A stretch of DNA of 64,000 nucleotides, from NCBI RefSeq assembly GCF_000719345.1, contig NZ_JOFX01000006.1:62001-126000 (forward strand), in the 5' to 3' direction. Made by a program: the position numbers and the translations under genes. This stretch comes from Streptomyces sp. NRRL F-2664. GTDB taxonomy: Bacteria > Actinomycetota > Actinomycetes > Streptomycetales > Streptomycetaceae. Shown piece by piece: positions 37,801 to 45,659 of this stretch (positions within the stretch are counted from its first letter, which is position 1; each line of letters starts with the position of its first letter). The notes under the pieces were generated by a model. The model searched no databases, had not been told where the DNA came from, and saw only the letters and a list, made by a program, of their open reading frames with translations.

Positions 37801-38836
37801 GGGCATGCTCCGCTGGAACGACGTCCGCATCGCCGTCCAGTCGAACTTCGGCACGCGCGTCGAGCTGCGCCTGAACGACCCCAGCGAATCGAGCATCGAG
37901 CGCAAGCTCGCCGAGACCCTCGCACCCGACGAGCCCGGGCGCGTCCTCACCGACGGCAAGCTCTTCGCGCAGGTGGCGCTGCCCCGCACGGACGGGCTCA
38001 CCGACACCTCGGAGCTGGGCGCCGTCCTGGAACGCACCGCCCGAACGGTCCGCGCCACCTGGAGCGGCGACGCCGCACAGCCCGTGCGGGTTCTGCCGCA
38101 CGTGCTGGAGCCCCACCTGCTGCCCGGCCCGGTCGCCGAGCCGAAGCGGGTGCCCATCGGCCTCGACCAGAGCGCGCTGGCTCCCGTCCTCCTGGACCTG
38201 TTCCACCACGACCAGCACCTGCTGGTCATGGGCGACAGCGAGTGCGGCAAGACGAACCTGCTGAAGACCGTCGCCGGCGGTCTCATCGAGCGCTACGGCG
38301 AGGACGAGCTGGTCTTCGCCATCATGGACCCGCGGCGCAGCCTGCGCGGCGTCGTCCCGGAGGAGTTCAACGGCGGCTACGCCTACAACGCCAAGATGTG
38401 CGCCGGACTGGCCGCGGGCATCGCCACCGAGCTGGAACGGCGGCTGCCCGACGACAGCGCGCCGCTGGAGGACCTGGAGCCGGGCAGCTGGGGCGGCGGG
38501 CCGCGGATCGTGGTCCTCGTCGACGACTACGACGTGCTCACCACCGCGGGGCAGTCCCCGCTGGCGCCGTTCGTCCCGTACATCCCGTCGGCGGCGGACA
38601 TCGGCCTGCACTTCGTCCTGACCCGCCGGGTCGCGGGCGCCTCGCGCGGGATGTACGAGCCGCTGGTGCAGGGCCTGCGCGAATCGGGCGCCTCGGCGGT
38701 CGTCATGGCGGGCGACCGCAGCGAGGGGCAGCTGTTCCCGGGCGTGTACGCCTCCCAGCAGCCGGCCGGCCGCGGCGTCCTCGTCCGCCGGGGCCAGTCG
38801 AACCGCCTGATCCAGACCGTGTACGCCGCCGAGTGA
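34862..38836 (+). CDS. eccC: Type VII secretion ATPase EccC (three FtsK/SpoIIIE domains)
   Basis: 1324 residues from the ATG at 34862, two bases after the previous stop; an in-frame reading from 34601 overlaps the ATPase gene. Two transmembrane helices (about 40-83) are followed by three ATPase domains with P-loops GATGSGKSELL near 491, GGPQSGKTTLL near 838 and GDSECGKTNLL near 1124. Domain 1 has a full Walker B (LVLVDYKGGA) and VVIDEFGELL. EccC recognises substrates and drives their export. It is one fused protein rather than split EccCa/EccCb. Confidence 0.96.
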   Translation: MSTRLIHRPARTVRPPAPPAARIIEAPPNLPEGKAGSIAMSLLPVAGVMSSVVMMTVVRNSQFAALGALILVVTIVGSVALVFSQRGKAQRTRRTQREAYLAYLEDLREELSAEERERGEHADVLNPPPHALYDIVRDPARLWERRRVDGDFLRVRVGTGEMPVRDLQIGQQGSTVLTPPDLFMLNEASALTARFRNGTELPLTVPLDRVGNVSVIGPREDCLRVARALLVQAAALHAPDDVAIALAVPGERITDWEWAKWMPHLLDTEQLDGPVAARRIAPSADQLARQIGPELRRRASYAAEVRRGLSGKDALSMTSRLLVVTDGHGEDAVDLPRPDDAVGLREMGVTVLHLLEQRIQEPGHVGVRITVDGDRVLIEDLRQDEPVSAHGTVDEVGIPFAEGLARMLAPLRLSAESLVDAPLSGPVDFADLLGIDDVARLDLASLWAPRGERAFLRVPIGVSDSREPVLLDLKESSELGMGPHGLCVGATGSGKSELLRTLVLALVATHPPEDLALVLVDYKGGATFAPFADLPHVAGVITNLENQAGLVERVHASLAGEVKRRQQVLKDAGNVADIGDYAALRADRRPDLDPLPHLFVVIDEFGELLTAKPDFIDLFLSIGRIGRSIGVHLLLSSQRIEGGKLKGLDTYLSYRLGLRTFSADESRTVLDTTDAFHLPPLPGFGYLKVDTSHYERFKASYVSGAYRGPVQRTVDEDAGPLALEYAAFNSHSEQEAAGGQEPSARRRETGPTEMGVIVEQLQHAAGPVRRIWLPPLPDAIALDTVAGPLDVGVRGMQLTARRDRMVVPLGLLDDPTKQWQGRWYLDLTVAGGHAAVIGGPQSGKTTLLRTLVLSLALTHTPQEVGVYGLDLVGGGLQALSGLPHVGGIAGRADRERAARTVEEVRTMLALREDLFREHGIDSVEQLRTLHAAGRLPQLASAEIVLVIDGFGALRDDFEELDDAVVDILKRGGGYGIHVVAGMLRWNDVRIAVQSNFGTRVELRLNDPSESSIERKLAETLAPDEPGRVLTDGKLFAQVALPRTDGLTDTSELGAVLERTARTVRATWSGDAAQPVRVLPHVLEPHLLPGPVAEPKRVPIGLDQSALAPVLLDLFHHDQHLLVMGDSECGKTNLLKTVAGGLIERYGEDELVFAIMDPRRSLRGVVPEEFNGGYAYNAKMCAGLAAGIATELERRLPDDSAPLEDLEPGSWGGGPRIVVLVDDYDVLTTAGQSPLAPFVPYIPSAADIGLHFVLTRRVAGASRGMYEPLVQGLRESGASAVVMAGDRSEGQLFPGVYASQQPAGRGVLVRRGQSNRLIQTVYAAE

Positions 38837-38852
38837 AGGACCGCAGGACCAC

Positions 38853-40271
38853 ATGACCAAGGACGTCGTAGCCCTCACCCAGCAGATGCCGGCCCCCTGG
38901 GCGGTGCTCGCGGGCCTCCTCTCGGGCGGCCCCGACAAGCTGGTGGACACGGCCGGCGAGGGGGCGGTGATCCAGCTCTGCGACGAGCAGGGACGGCCGC
39001 TCGTCTCGGTCGAGGCGCCGCTGCTCGTGCAGGTCGAGGGCGAGGCGGAGCGGTTGCTCGGCGCCACCCCGCCGCGGGTCCCCTTCTGGTGGACCGAGGC
39101 CCGCGCCACCACCGGCGTACCGGAGGCCGAGCGGCTCGCGGGCACCTTCGCGGCCCGGCTGGCCTCGCTGGCCGGGGGGAGCGCCTGGCCGCCGGAGGCC
39201 GCGCGCTCGGTGGCGGTGGTGCGGAGCGACGGGATCAGCGTGGCGCCGACGCCCGCCGCGGCGCAGCCCGCCGTGGACGTGCTGACCCAGAACGTCGCCG
39301 TGGTCATCATGGACCGCCCGGTCGTCGCGATGACGGCGTGGCTCTCCGACGCCTTCCGGGCCGCGGCGGCGGCCGAGCGGGGCCTGCAGATCGTCACCCC
39401 GCCCGGGACGGTGCTGTCCCCGGCGGTGCTGGCCAACATGCCGGACTGGCCCTCGCGGTGGGTCGTGCAGGACCAGCGGGACGGGTACTACGACGGGCTG
39501 TCGGGTGCGGTGCTGCGCTGGCAGGAGGGCATGTTCGCCACCGTCGTGTCCCCGGACGCCACCGAGGAGGACCCGCGCACCCCGGTCGCCGCCGCGTACA
39601 AGGAGGCGGTGAACACCCCCGAGCGGCAGCTGGCCCTCACCTTCAGCACCGTCCACCCCGCGGACGACCGCCTGGTCCTCGGCGGCGCCCTGGAGACGGT
39701 GTGGCGCGAGCTGACGGGCGCCCCGCCGGCGGGCTGGGGCACGGCCGAGCCCGCCAACCTGCCCTGGTCTCCGGGCCGGCTGACGGACGTGGCGTTCACC
39801 CGGGCCCCCGAGCCGACGTGGTTCGTGGTGGTGGGCGGCCCGGAGCGGCCCGGACTCGCCACGCTGCGGATCAACCGTACGAAGGCGGGCGTCGAGGAGA
39901 CCGTGACGATGGCGCTCGGCTACGGCGCCGGCGAGGAGCCGCCGCTGGACGCCCTCCCGCGGGTCGCGGAGGCGCTGGTCACCCGCCACCGCCTCCGGTC
40001 GATGCTCGTACAGCTCCGCAAAGCGCGGCGCGACCTGCTGGTACCGCCGCGCTTCGAGGGGCCGGGAGTCCCGCTGGCCTTCGTCCTGGGGGCGGAGGAG
40101 GTGCACGGGATGCCGGACGACCGGGCCCGGCGCACGCCACTGGCCGAGGTGCCGGTGCGGCTGGGGCCCAAGTCCCGCCCCGGCTACTACTACCCGATGC
40201 CCGGGGATCCGTCGGACCTCACGGGCTGGGCGGTGTTCGAGCGGCTGATGGCGCATCTGAAGGGCTCGTGA
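38853..40271 (+). CDS. DUF6177-like protein of the type VII cluster
   Basis: 472 residues, with no transmembrane segment or signal peptide. It starts 17 bases after eccC, with AGGACC just before the ATG. The sequence begins MTKDVVALTQQMPAPWAVLAG and matches my memory of the DUF6177 family found next to eccC in Streptomyces. No catalytic motif is visible. A cytoplasmic accessory or chaperone role (like EspG or EccE cytoplasmic parts) is a guess from position. EccE itself has two N-terminal membrane helices, which are absent here. Confidence 0.78.
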   Translation: MTKDVVALTQQMPAPWAVLAGLLSGGPDKLVDTAGEGAVIQLCDEQGRPLVSVEAPLLVQVEGEAERLLGATPPRVPFWWTEARATTGVPEAERLAGTFAARLASLAGGSAWPPEAARSVAVVRSDGISVAPTPAAAQPAVDVLTQNVAVVIMDRPVVAMTAWLSDAFRAAAAAERGLQIVTPPGTVLSPAVLANMPDWPSRWVVQDQRDGYYDGLSGAVLRWQEGMFATVVSPDATEEDPRTPVAAAYKEAVNTPERQLALTFSTVHPADDRLVLGGALETVWRELTGAPPAGWGTAEPANLPWSPGRLTDVAFTRAPEPTWFVVVGGPERPGLATLRINRTKAGVEETVTMALGYGAGEEPPLDALPRVAEALVTRHRLRSMLVQLRKARRDLLVPPRFEGPGVPLAFVLGAEEVHGMPDDRARRTPLAEVPVRLGPKSRPGYYYPMPGDPSDLTGWAVFERLMAHLKGS

Positions 40272-40419
40272 AGATGCCTGGCGGTTTGTCATGGGTAAGT
40301 CACAACTGGCTCGTTGCAGGTTGCAGGTGCGATGTATGTTGATAGAAATGGTCATACTGATGGCCGATTGACTGCCGGTGCAGTCGGTGCAGTCGTTCGA
40401 GAGTGCGGGGGAGTGTGGG

Positions 40420-40752
40420 ATGAAGTTCGACATGGGGACTCAGGTTCTGACGAACCTGATGTCGGGGTCGCGTAACTCGAATACCGACCTGGGGTCGCTG
40501 ATCAAGCAGCTGGTGGCCGCCGCGCAGCCGTTGGAGGGCAAGTTCCAGGGGCAGGGCAAGGTGGCGTTCGACTCGTTCAAGCTGCGTGCGGACGGGATCG
40601 CGAAGGAGCTGAACGCCTCGCTGGCGGCGATCCTGGGCGGCCAGTCCGGCATGGAGCAGGCGTTCGGGTCGGGTGACCAGGAGCAGGGCGAGAACGCCCG
40701 CCAGACGCAGGGCTCGGCGAACTTCGACGCGGCGCGTTTCCGCGGCCGCTGA
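40420..40752 (+). CDS. esxA: WXG100/ESAT-6-like secreted protein (EsxA type)
   Basis: 110 residues from the ATG at 40420, after GGGGGAG; a GTG at 40378 is less likely. Helical hairpin protein of ESX-substrate size, with PLEGKFQGQGKVAFDSFKLR at about 38-57 resembling the Streptomyces EsxA protein as I recall it. It has no literal W-x-G turn. The last 30 residues are polar and end FDAARFRGR, a tail shared with that homologue. It is paired with the gene at 40818 and probably secreted as a heterodimer. Confidence 0.85.
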   Translation: MKFDMGTQVLTNLMSGSRNSNTDLGSLIKQLVAAAQPLEGKFQGQGKVAFDSFKLRADGIAKELNASLAAILGGQSGMEQAFGSGDQEQGENARQTQGSANFDAARFRGR

Positions 40753-40817
40753 GCCGGCCGGGCTCCCGGCTCCATCCGGATTCTTCTTTCTTCAACCTCG
40801 CGGGGAGTGTGGTCGGT

Positions 40818-41132
40818 ATGTCAACTGGTGGGACGGACCGTCGTGCGTACGACGTGGGCGCCTCGACGGAGGTGCAGGGCGGCATCAAGGCGGTGATCGG
40901 CCAGCTGGAGCAGGTGATCGCCGCGCGTGAGGCGCAGGTGGCCGCGGCGATGTCCGACTTCGCGGCGGACGGTGTGGCGGACGACTACCACGCCAAGGAG
41001 CTGCGCTGGAAGAACGCCTCCCAGGAGGTCAAGAACATCATCCAGCTGCTGAACACGACGCTGGAGAAGAACGACGCGACGGCGCGCCAGACGCTCCAGC
41101 GCGCGAAGGCCGCGGTCGACAACATCGGCTGA
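40818..41132 (+). CDS. esxB: WXG100/ESAT-6-like secreted protein (EsxB type)
   Basis: 104 residues from the ATG at 40818. The protein is almost wholly helical (IKAVIGQLEQVIAAREAQVA, then AMSDFAADGVADDYHAKEL), with a loop DGVADDYH at the hairpin turn where WXG100 proteins have W-x-G. It ends AKAAVDNIG, like the Streptomyces EsxB described beside EsxA. It probably forms the partner of the preceding protein and could carry the export signal for both. The gene follows esxA by 65 bases. Confidence 0.85.
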   Translation: MSTGGTDRRAYDVGASTEVQGGIKAVIGQLEQVIAAREAQVAAAMSDFAADGVADDYHAKELRWKNASQEVKNIIQLLNTTLEKNDATARQTLQRAKAAVDNIG

Positions 41133-41205
41133 GCAGGATCGTTTCAGCGGATCACTGGATCAGCGGAACCGGTAGGGAAGTCGGGCTCACGGGGGTGGGG
41201 CGTCC

Positions 41206-41634
41206 ATGACGTCATGGGACATCAAGCCGCAAGGTGTACAGGGCCAGTTGAAGACCGTCGGCACGAACGCCGGCGAGTTGGAGAAGGCCTTGAACGCGCT
41301 GCTCACAGCGATGTCGGAGGCGGCTCAGGCCGCGGGGACGGCGGTGCCGGGCTCGCAGGCGGAGACGAAGCTGCAGGGTCCGGTGGCGCCCGGGCGGCCG
41401 CCCCTGTCCCAGAAGGCGATGGGCCCGGTGGCGGCGGCGCTGGGTGAGTACCTGACGGCCCGCAAGCCGGAGTTCAAGTCGATGGCCGAGCGGATCGAGG
41501 CGTGCGTCCTCGGCGCGGTCGCGGCGACGAACGAGTACCTGGAGGGTGACCTGGACCAGGCCAAGGCCGCCCAGGACGCGGCGAAGTCCGTCAACCTCGA
41601 CATCCTGCGCGAGAAGACCGGGGGCAAGAAGTGA
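41206..41634 (+). CDS. DUF6507-like helical protein encoded before the toxin
   Basis: 142 residues, starting MTSWDIKPQGVQGQLKTVG. It is predicted helical, with an N-terminal half of WXG100 size, and matches my memory of the DUF6507 family, which precedes large type VII effectors. Its stop overlaps the toxin start by four bases (GTGA), so the two are translated together. It probably serves as a targeting partner or chaperone for the toxin, like the small Lap proteins of LXG toxins; this is inference. Confidence 0.8.
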   Translation: MTSWDIKPQGVQGQLKTVGTNAGELEKALNALLTAMSEAAQAAGTAVPGSQAETKLQGPVAPGRPPLSQKAMGPVAAALGEYLTARKPEFKSMAERIEACVLGAVAATNEYLEGDLDQAKAAQDAAKSVNLDILREKTGGKK

Positions 41635-44504
41635 GCGGGGACGCGCCGGTCGACCCGGCCGAGGTGCCGGTCTTCACGGGAGACCTGCCGACGCTGGACG
41701 CGAAGGTCAAGCTGATCTCGTCCGGCGGGGCCGCGGTCTCGACGAAGGCCTCGGACGTCCACACCAGCTTCGGGGGCCTCCAGGCCTTCTACCAGGCACC
41801 GGAGGCCGACCAGCTCTTCGCGACGACGAAGCCGGTCTCGGATCTGGGCCTGAAGCTCAGCTCCGACATGTGCACGATCGCCGGCGCTCTGGGCACGTAC
41901 TCGCGCGACGCGGCACCGGTCGTCAAGAAGCTGGAGAACCTGAAGGCGGAGGCGGCGGCCTTCCGTACGAAGGTCGCCGATGACGACAAGTGGCGTGAAG
42001 ACGGCGACCTGATCGACGAGAACCTGGAGCGCCGCAACAAGATCGCCGAGGTGTGGGCGGAGTTCCAGGAAGTGGAACGGGCCGCGCACGCGAAGATCGT
42101 TGCCCTGGTGGGCGGCAAGCCGCTGCGGGTCAACGACGGCTCCAACGCCAAGGACATGTACGGTTACGACGCCGAGGCGATGAAGCAGTCCAAGTCCCTC
42201 CCCTGGGGCGACGCGGTGGAGGAGTCCATCCCCGCGTGGCAGGTGTGGGAACACGCCTGGGAGTTCGGCAAGGGCGTCGTCGTCGACGGCGTCTGGGGCA
42301 CCCTGAAGGGCCTCGGCGGCCTGGTCGGGCTCCAGGGCTGGGACGTCTTCAAGCAGTCCTGGACCGGCCTGGCCAAGCTGGGCACCGGTCTGGCGATCTC
42401 CTCGATCCCCGGCGTCGGCCCCCTCTTCCTGTCCGCACCGGCCGACAAACTGCCGTCCTGGCTGCGCGACTCGCGCACCGCGATGAAGGAGACCGGCAAG
42501 GCCCTGCTGGCCTGGGACCAGTGGGGCTCCAACCCGTCCCGCGCGGCGGGCGCGGTCACCTTCAACGTCGTGACCACGATCTTCACCGGCGGCGCGGGCG
42601 GCGCCGCCGCCGGAGCCGGCAAGGCGGGCGCGGTCGCCAAGACCCTCTCCTTCGCGGGCAAGGCCGGCCACGCCATCGACCCGATGACGTACATCTTCAA
42701 GGGCGCGGGCGCGGGCTTCTCGAAGATCGGCGACGTGATGGCCGGCCTGAAGGGCATGGGCAAGTTCGAGGTCCCGAGCATCAACGTGGACGGCGTGGTC
42801 GCCCTGCCGGACGGGGCCGTCCACCTCCCCGACGGCGCGATCCACCTCCCGACGGGCACGGCCGTCCCGGACGGCGCGATCAAACTCTCCGACGGCACCA
42901 TCAAACTCCCCGAGGGCACCACGACCCTCCCGCCGGGCACGGTCAAGCTCCCGGTGGACGGCCCGCCGAGGTTCATGGACCTCGAAGGCAACATCTACAA
43001 GGCCGACGGCACGCTCGACCAGAGCGGTACGGCGGCCCGCCAGGAGCCGTCCCCGGATGCGGACGCGGGCGTGCCGCGCACCGAGGCCCCGAAGACGGAC
43101 ACCCCGTCCACCGCCAGGGTCCCGGAGCGCGAGCTGGTCGGCGTCGGCGCCCGCGGCGGCGACGACGCGATCCGCCTCGGCTCCGACATCTCCGACCCGG
43201 TCCACGCGATCGACAACACCCCGCGCGGCGTCGACGCCACCCCGGTCAGGATCCCGGAACACGAACTCGCGGGCGTCGGCGGCCGCGGCGGCGACCACAC
43301 CCCGGGCGGGACAGCCCCGGACAACATGCCGCGCAACGACCTCAACAACCCGGGCGGCCCCCGCCCGGACACCCCGAGCACGCCCGCCACGCACGCGGAC
43401 ACCCCGTCCACGGCCGGCACCCACGCGGACGGCCCGGGCACCGGAGCCACCCACGGCGACGGCCCCGGCGGCACGGGCGGCAACCACAACCCGCTGGGCG
43501 GCCACGGCCCCGGCTACAACGGCATCCCTGACCTGGGCGACGACGCGGCCCGGGGCGCCGGCGACGGGACGCCCCCGGCAGGCGGTCACGACGGCCAGGC
43601 GACTCCTCCCGCGGCCGGACAGCAGCTGACGCCGGAGCAGGTCAAGGCCAGGCAGGACGAGTTCGTTCAGAAGGCGAACGAGGACAAGGCCTGGTTCAGC
43701 CAGTACTACCGGGTGGACGGTCACCGTCACAGCGTTCAAACCAAGATCGACGGCGTCGAGCTGCCGATCCTGGCGAAGGACAGCGACGGGTCCTGGATTT
43801 CCAAGAACAGCCTCCCGTCCGCCGGCTCCGAGACGAAGTTCGGCAAGGATCCGTTCCTCCGCGACGACGCCCACCCCAAGATCGACCACCTCGACGACGT
43901 CGCACGGGACCGCAAGGTCTCGGTGGACCTCGCCAACGCCGAGCGCGCGCACAAGAACGGGCCCACCGCCGACACCCTGGACGAACTGGCGAAGGCACAG
44001 GCTCGTTTCGACACGCGCATGACGCCGAGGTGGGGCGAGAACACCTCCAACAACACGTCGTTCTCGGAACGACTGGGCGAGGACGCCGCACGACTGCACG
44101 TGATCCCGGAGAGGTTCCCCGGGTCGGTGGAGCAGCCACTGCCGAAGACGCCCAACGGTGCCAACATGTTCGACCAGCTGTACCGTCGTCCCGACGGCAA
44201 GCTGATGATCATCGAAGCGAAGGCGCCGTCCTCCAGCCTGCTCTGGCGCAAGGGCGTCGGCCCGGCCGAAGGCTTCATGGTGAAGCAGGGCACCGAGCCG
44301 TACCTGCGCACAATCATCGCCGAAATGGAACTCCGGCCGAACCTGAAGGTGACCGACCCCTTGGGCAATGTCTGGAAAAACTCGGACCTGGCGGATGAAC
44401 TCACAAAGGCCCTGGACAGCGGAAACCTGGAGTACGCCATGGTGAAGGCCAAGGATGGCGGCTCTCAGTACGCTGGGGCCGTCCTTGAATTCTTCAAGAT
44501 CTGA
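41631..44504 (+). CDS. Type VII-secreted polymorphic toxin with a restriction-endonuclease-like C-terminus
   Basis: 957 residues, GTG start. Residues 1-180 are mainly helical (ESX-type targeting region) and 200-370 hold amphipathic and Gly/Ala-rich hydrophobic segments. Residues 389-441 carry a short tandem repeat of the LPDGAxxL type, and 455-660 are a Pro/Thr/Gly-rich linker. The C-terminal domain (about 664-957) shows a PD-(D/E)XK-like signature: D848 in MFDQLYRRPDG, then IIEAK with E862 and K864, then QGTEPYL at 886-892. These fit the Tox-REase nuclease families of bacterial toxins. An Imm49-like gene follows 17 bases later. Confidence 0.87.
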   Translation: MSGDAPVDPAEVPVFTGDLPTLDAKVKLISSGGAAVSTKASDVHTSFGGLQAFYQAPEADQLFATTKPVSDLGLKLSSDMCTIAGALGTYSRDAAPVVKKLENLKAEAAAFRTKVADDDKWREDGDLIDENLERRNKIAEVWAEFQEVERAAHAKIVALVGGKPLRVNDGSNAKDMYGYDAEAMKQSKSLPWGDAVEESIPAWQVWEHAWEFGKGVVVDGVWGTLKGLGGLVGLQGWDVFKQSWTGLAKLGTGLAISSIPGVGPLFLSAPADKLPSWLRDSRTAMKETGKALLAWDQWGSNPSRAAGAVTFNVVTTIFTGGAGGAAAGAGKAGAVAKTLSFAGKAGHAIDPMTYIFKGAGAGFSKIGDVMAGLKGMGKFEVPSINVDGVVALPDGAVHLPDGAIHLPTGTAVPDGAIKLSDGTIKLPEGTTTLPPGTVKLPVDGPPRFMDLEGNIYKADGTLDQSGTAARQEPSPDADAGVPRTEAPKTDTPSTARVPERELVGVGARGGDDAIRLGSDISDPVHAIDNTPRGVDATPVRIPEHELAGVGGRGGDHTPGGTAPDNMPRNDLNNPGGPRPDTPSTPATHADTPSTAGTHADGPGTGATHGDGPGGTGGNHNPLGGHGPGYNGIPDLGDDAARGAGDGTPPAGGHDGQATPPAAGQQLTPEQVKARQDEFVQKANEDKAWFSQYYRVDGHRHSVQTKIDGVELPILAKDSDGSWISKNSLPSAGSETKFGKDPFLRDDAHPKIDHLDDVARDRKVSVDLANAERAHKNGPTADTLDELAKAQARFDTRMTPRWGENTSNNTSFSERLGEDAARLHVIPERFPGSVEQPLPKTPNGANMFDQLYRRPDGKLMIIEAKAPSSSLLWRKGVGPAEGFMVKQGTEPYLRTIIAEMELRPNLKVTDPLGNVWKNSDLADELTKALDSGNLEYAMVKAKDGGSQYAGAVLEFFKI
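42796..42955 (+). repeat. In-frame short tandem repeats in the toxin gene
   Basis: Codons for residues about 389-441 encode at least six repeats of the form (V/I)xLPDGA, for example ALPDGAVHLPDGAIHLP and later IKLSDGTIKLPEG. Such repeats often form a beta-helix or solenoid stalk between targeting and toxin domains. Confidence 0.75.
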
Positions 44505-44521
44505 AAAAGGAGACAGAGTCC

Positions 44522-45376
44522 GTGATCGTGCCGCGCCAGGACTATCCGAAGGACGAGATGGCGGCGGTGGTTCCCTCCATGGAGGGGTCGCTGTCCTATT
44601 CGCTGGAGGAGATCGAGACCTCGCACAATTCCAGGTCGGGCGCGGTCATGAGGTCGCTGAACGTCGCCTTCGTGCGCTGTGTCGGGGACCCTGGTGCCGT
44701 CATGCTGGAGACGTGGGAGTCCTGGCTGCTGGCCATGCAGGTGCACTCCGCCGTCTTCGCAGCCGTGGACCCGGACCGGGAGACGGTCACCTGCAAGATC
44801 CGGCAGGAGGAGCGCCACCTCGCGACCACCGGGCCTCAGACCTACCTCAACGCGAACACCTGGCTCAACGCCTTCTACCTCGCGATCATCTGCCGCGAAG
44901 CAGCCCGCCTCGACATGCTGGCGCGGATCCCGGTTTCCCTGCTGCGCGACTTCGGCGGCGCCCTGGACGAGTACACCTATGCCTGGGTGGAGACCCTCCA
45001 GAGCTTCTGGCTCCGCCGCGACGATGTGGGCGCGCACCTGGTGCGCGCCGTGGACCTGAGCGCTCCCGAGCAGGCCCGCGTCATCGACGCCGAGACGATG
45101 AGCAAGCTCCGCTACCCGCCGATCATGATGCTGTACCGCTACCTGCGCAACGACGCCGCCGGCTTCAACGAGTCCCTTGCCGATGCCGTCCGCTGGCACA
45201 AGGAGTACTGGACCGCCGACGAGGACCGCCGGCAGAACATCCTGGGCATCGTCGCCCTCGCTCCTCTGGCGATCGCCTGCCTGGCGAAGGCCAACGGGCT
45301 CCCGTTCGAGGTCGAGACCGAATACCTCCCGGAGGCTCTCCTCGACTTCGCCTGGCGCGGCGAATTCGACGCCTAG
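44522..45376 (+). CDS. Imm49-type immunity protein
   Basis: 284 residues, all helical, without signal or membrane segments, so cytoplasmic. It fits the Imm49 family (PF15575) in length and in features such as TYLNANTWLNAFYLAIICRE near 106 and the C-terminal WHKEYW. It should bind and block the toxin encoded immediately upstream, protecting the producer and its kin. The GTG start follows AAAAAGGAGACAGAGTCC, a strong ribosome site. GC at third positions is slightly lower at the 3' end of the toxin and across this junction than in neighbours, as is usual for exchanged toxin cassettes. Confidence 0.82.
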   Translation: MIVPRQDYPKDEMAAVVPSMEGSLSYSLEEIETSHNSRSGAVMRSLNVAFVRCVGDPGAVMLETWESWLLAMQVHSAVFAAVDPDRETVTCKIRQEERHLATTGPQTYLNANTWLNAFYLAIICREAARLDMLARIPVSLLRDFGGALDEYTYAWVETLQSFWLRRDDVGAHLVRAVDLSAPEQARVIDAETMSKLRYPPIMMLYRYLRNDAAGFNESLADAVRWHKEYWTADEDRRQNILGIVALAPLAIACLAKANGLPFEVETEYLPEALLDFAWRGEFDA

Positions 45377-45659
45377 CGGGATACGCCCGGTGACCGTAGC
45401 CGGAGCGGGCATCTCGCCCCGGGCGCCACGGCAGAGGAACGTGTCGGGCGACTCGGGTCCGGTGTCGTGCGGGGCACCCGTGGCTGGAGACGTGTACCGG
45501 GACGCCGACGCACCACCACCGCGGCGTTCGGAACTCCTCGTGGAAGTTCACGCCCAAGTACCTTGTCGAAGCGGCCGACTCGGGGAAATCCCCACGTAGC
45601 CGCCGGTCGGGGCTTGAGTAGGGTGGGCGAGATCAAGGCACACGGGGGGAAGATCGCGT

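Noticed and set aside
35111..39439. A 1442-codon open frame on the minus strand across eccC.
   Set aside because: It mirrors eccC, which has three P-loop domains and membrane helices. The minus-strand product is low-complexity Gly/Val/Asp/Arg, as expected for the antisense of a high-GC gene.
41325..44099. A 924-codon minus-strand open frame across the toxin gene.
   Set aside because: Antisense shadow: composition is dominated by Arg, Val, Gly and Ala, and no motifs or ribosome site are present, while the plus frame has clear domains.
45377..45659. A 283-base gap between the immunity gene and the pseudokinase, examined for a small gene or orphan immunity fragment.
   Set aside because: Short frames there lack ribosome sites or domains. 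It probably holds only the pseudokinase promoter.
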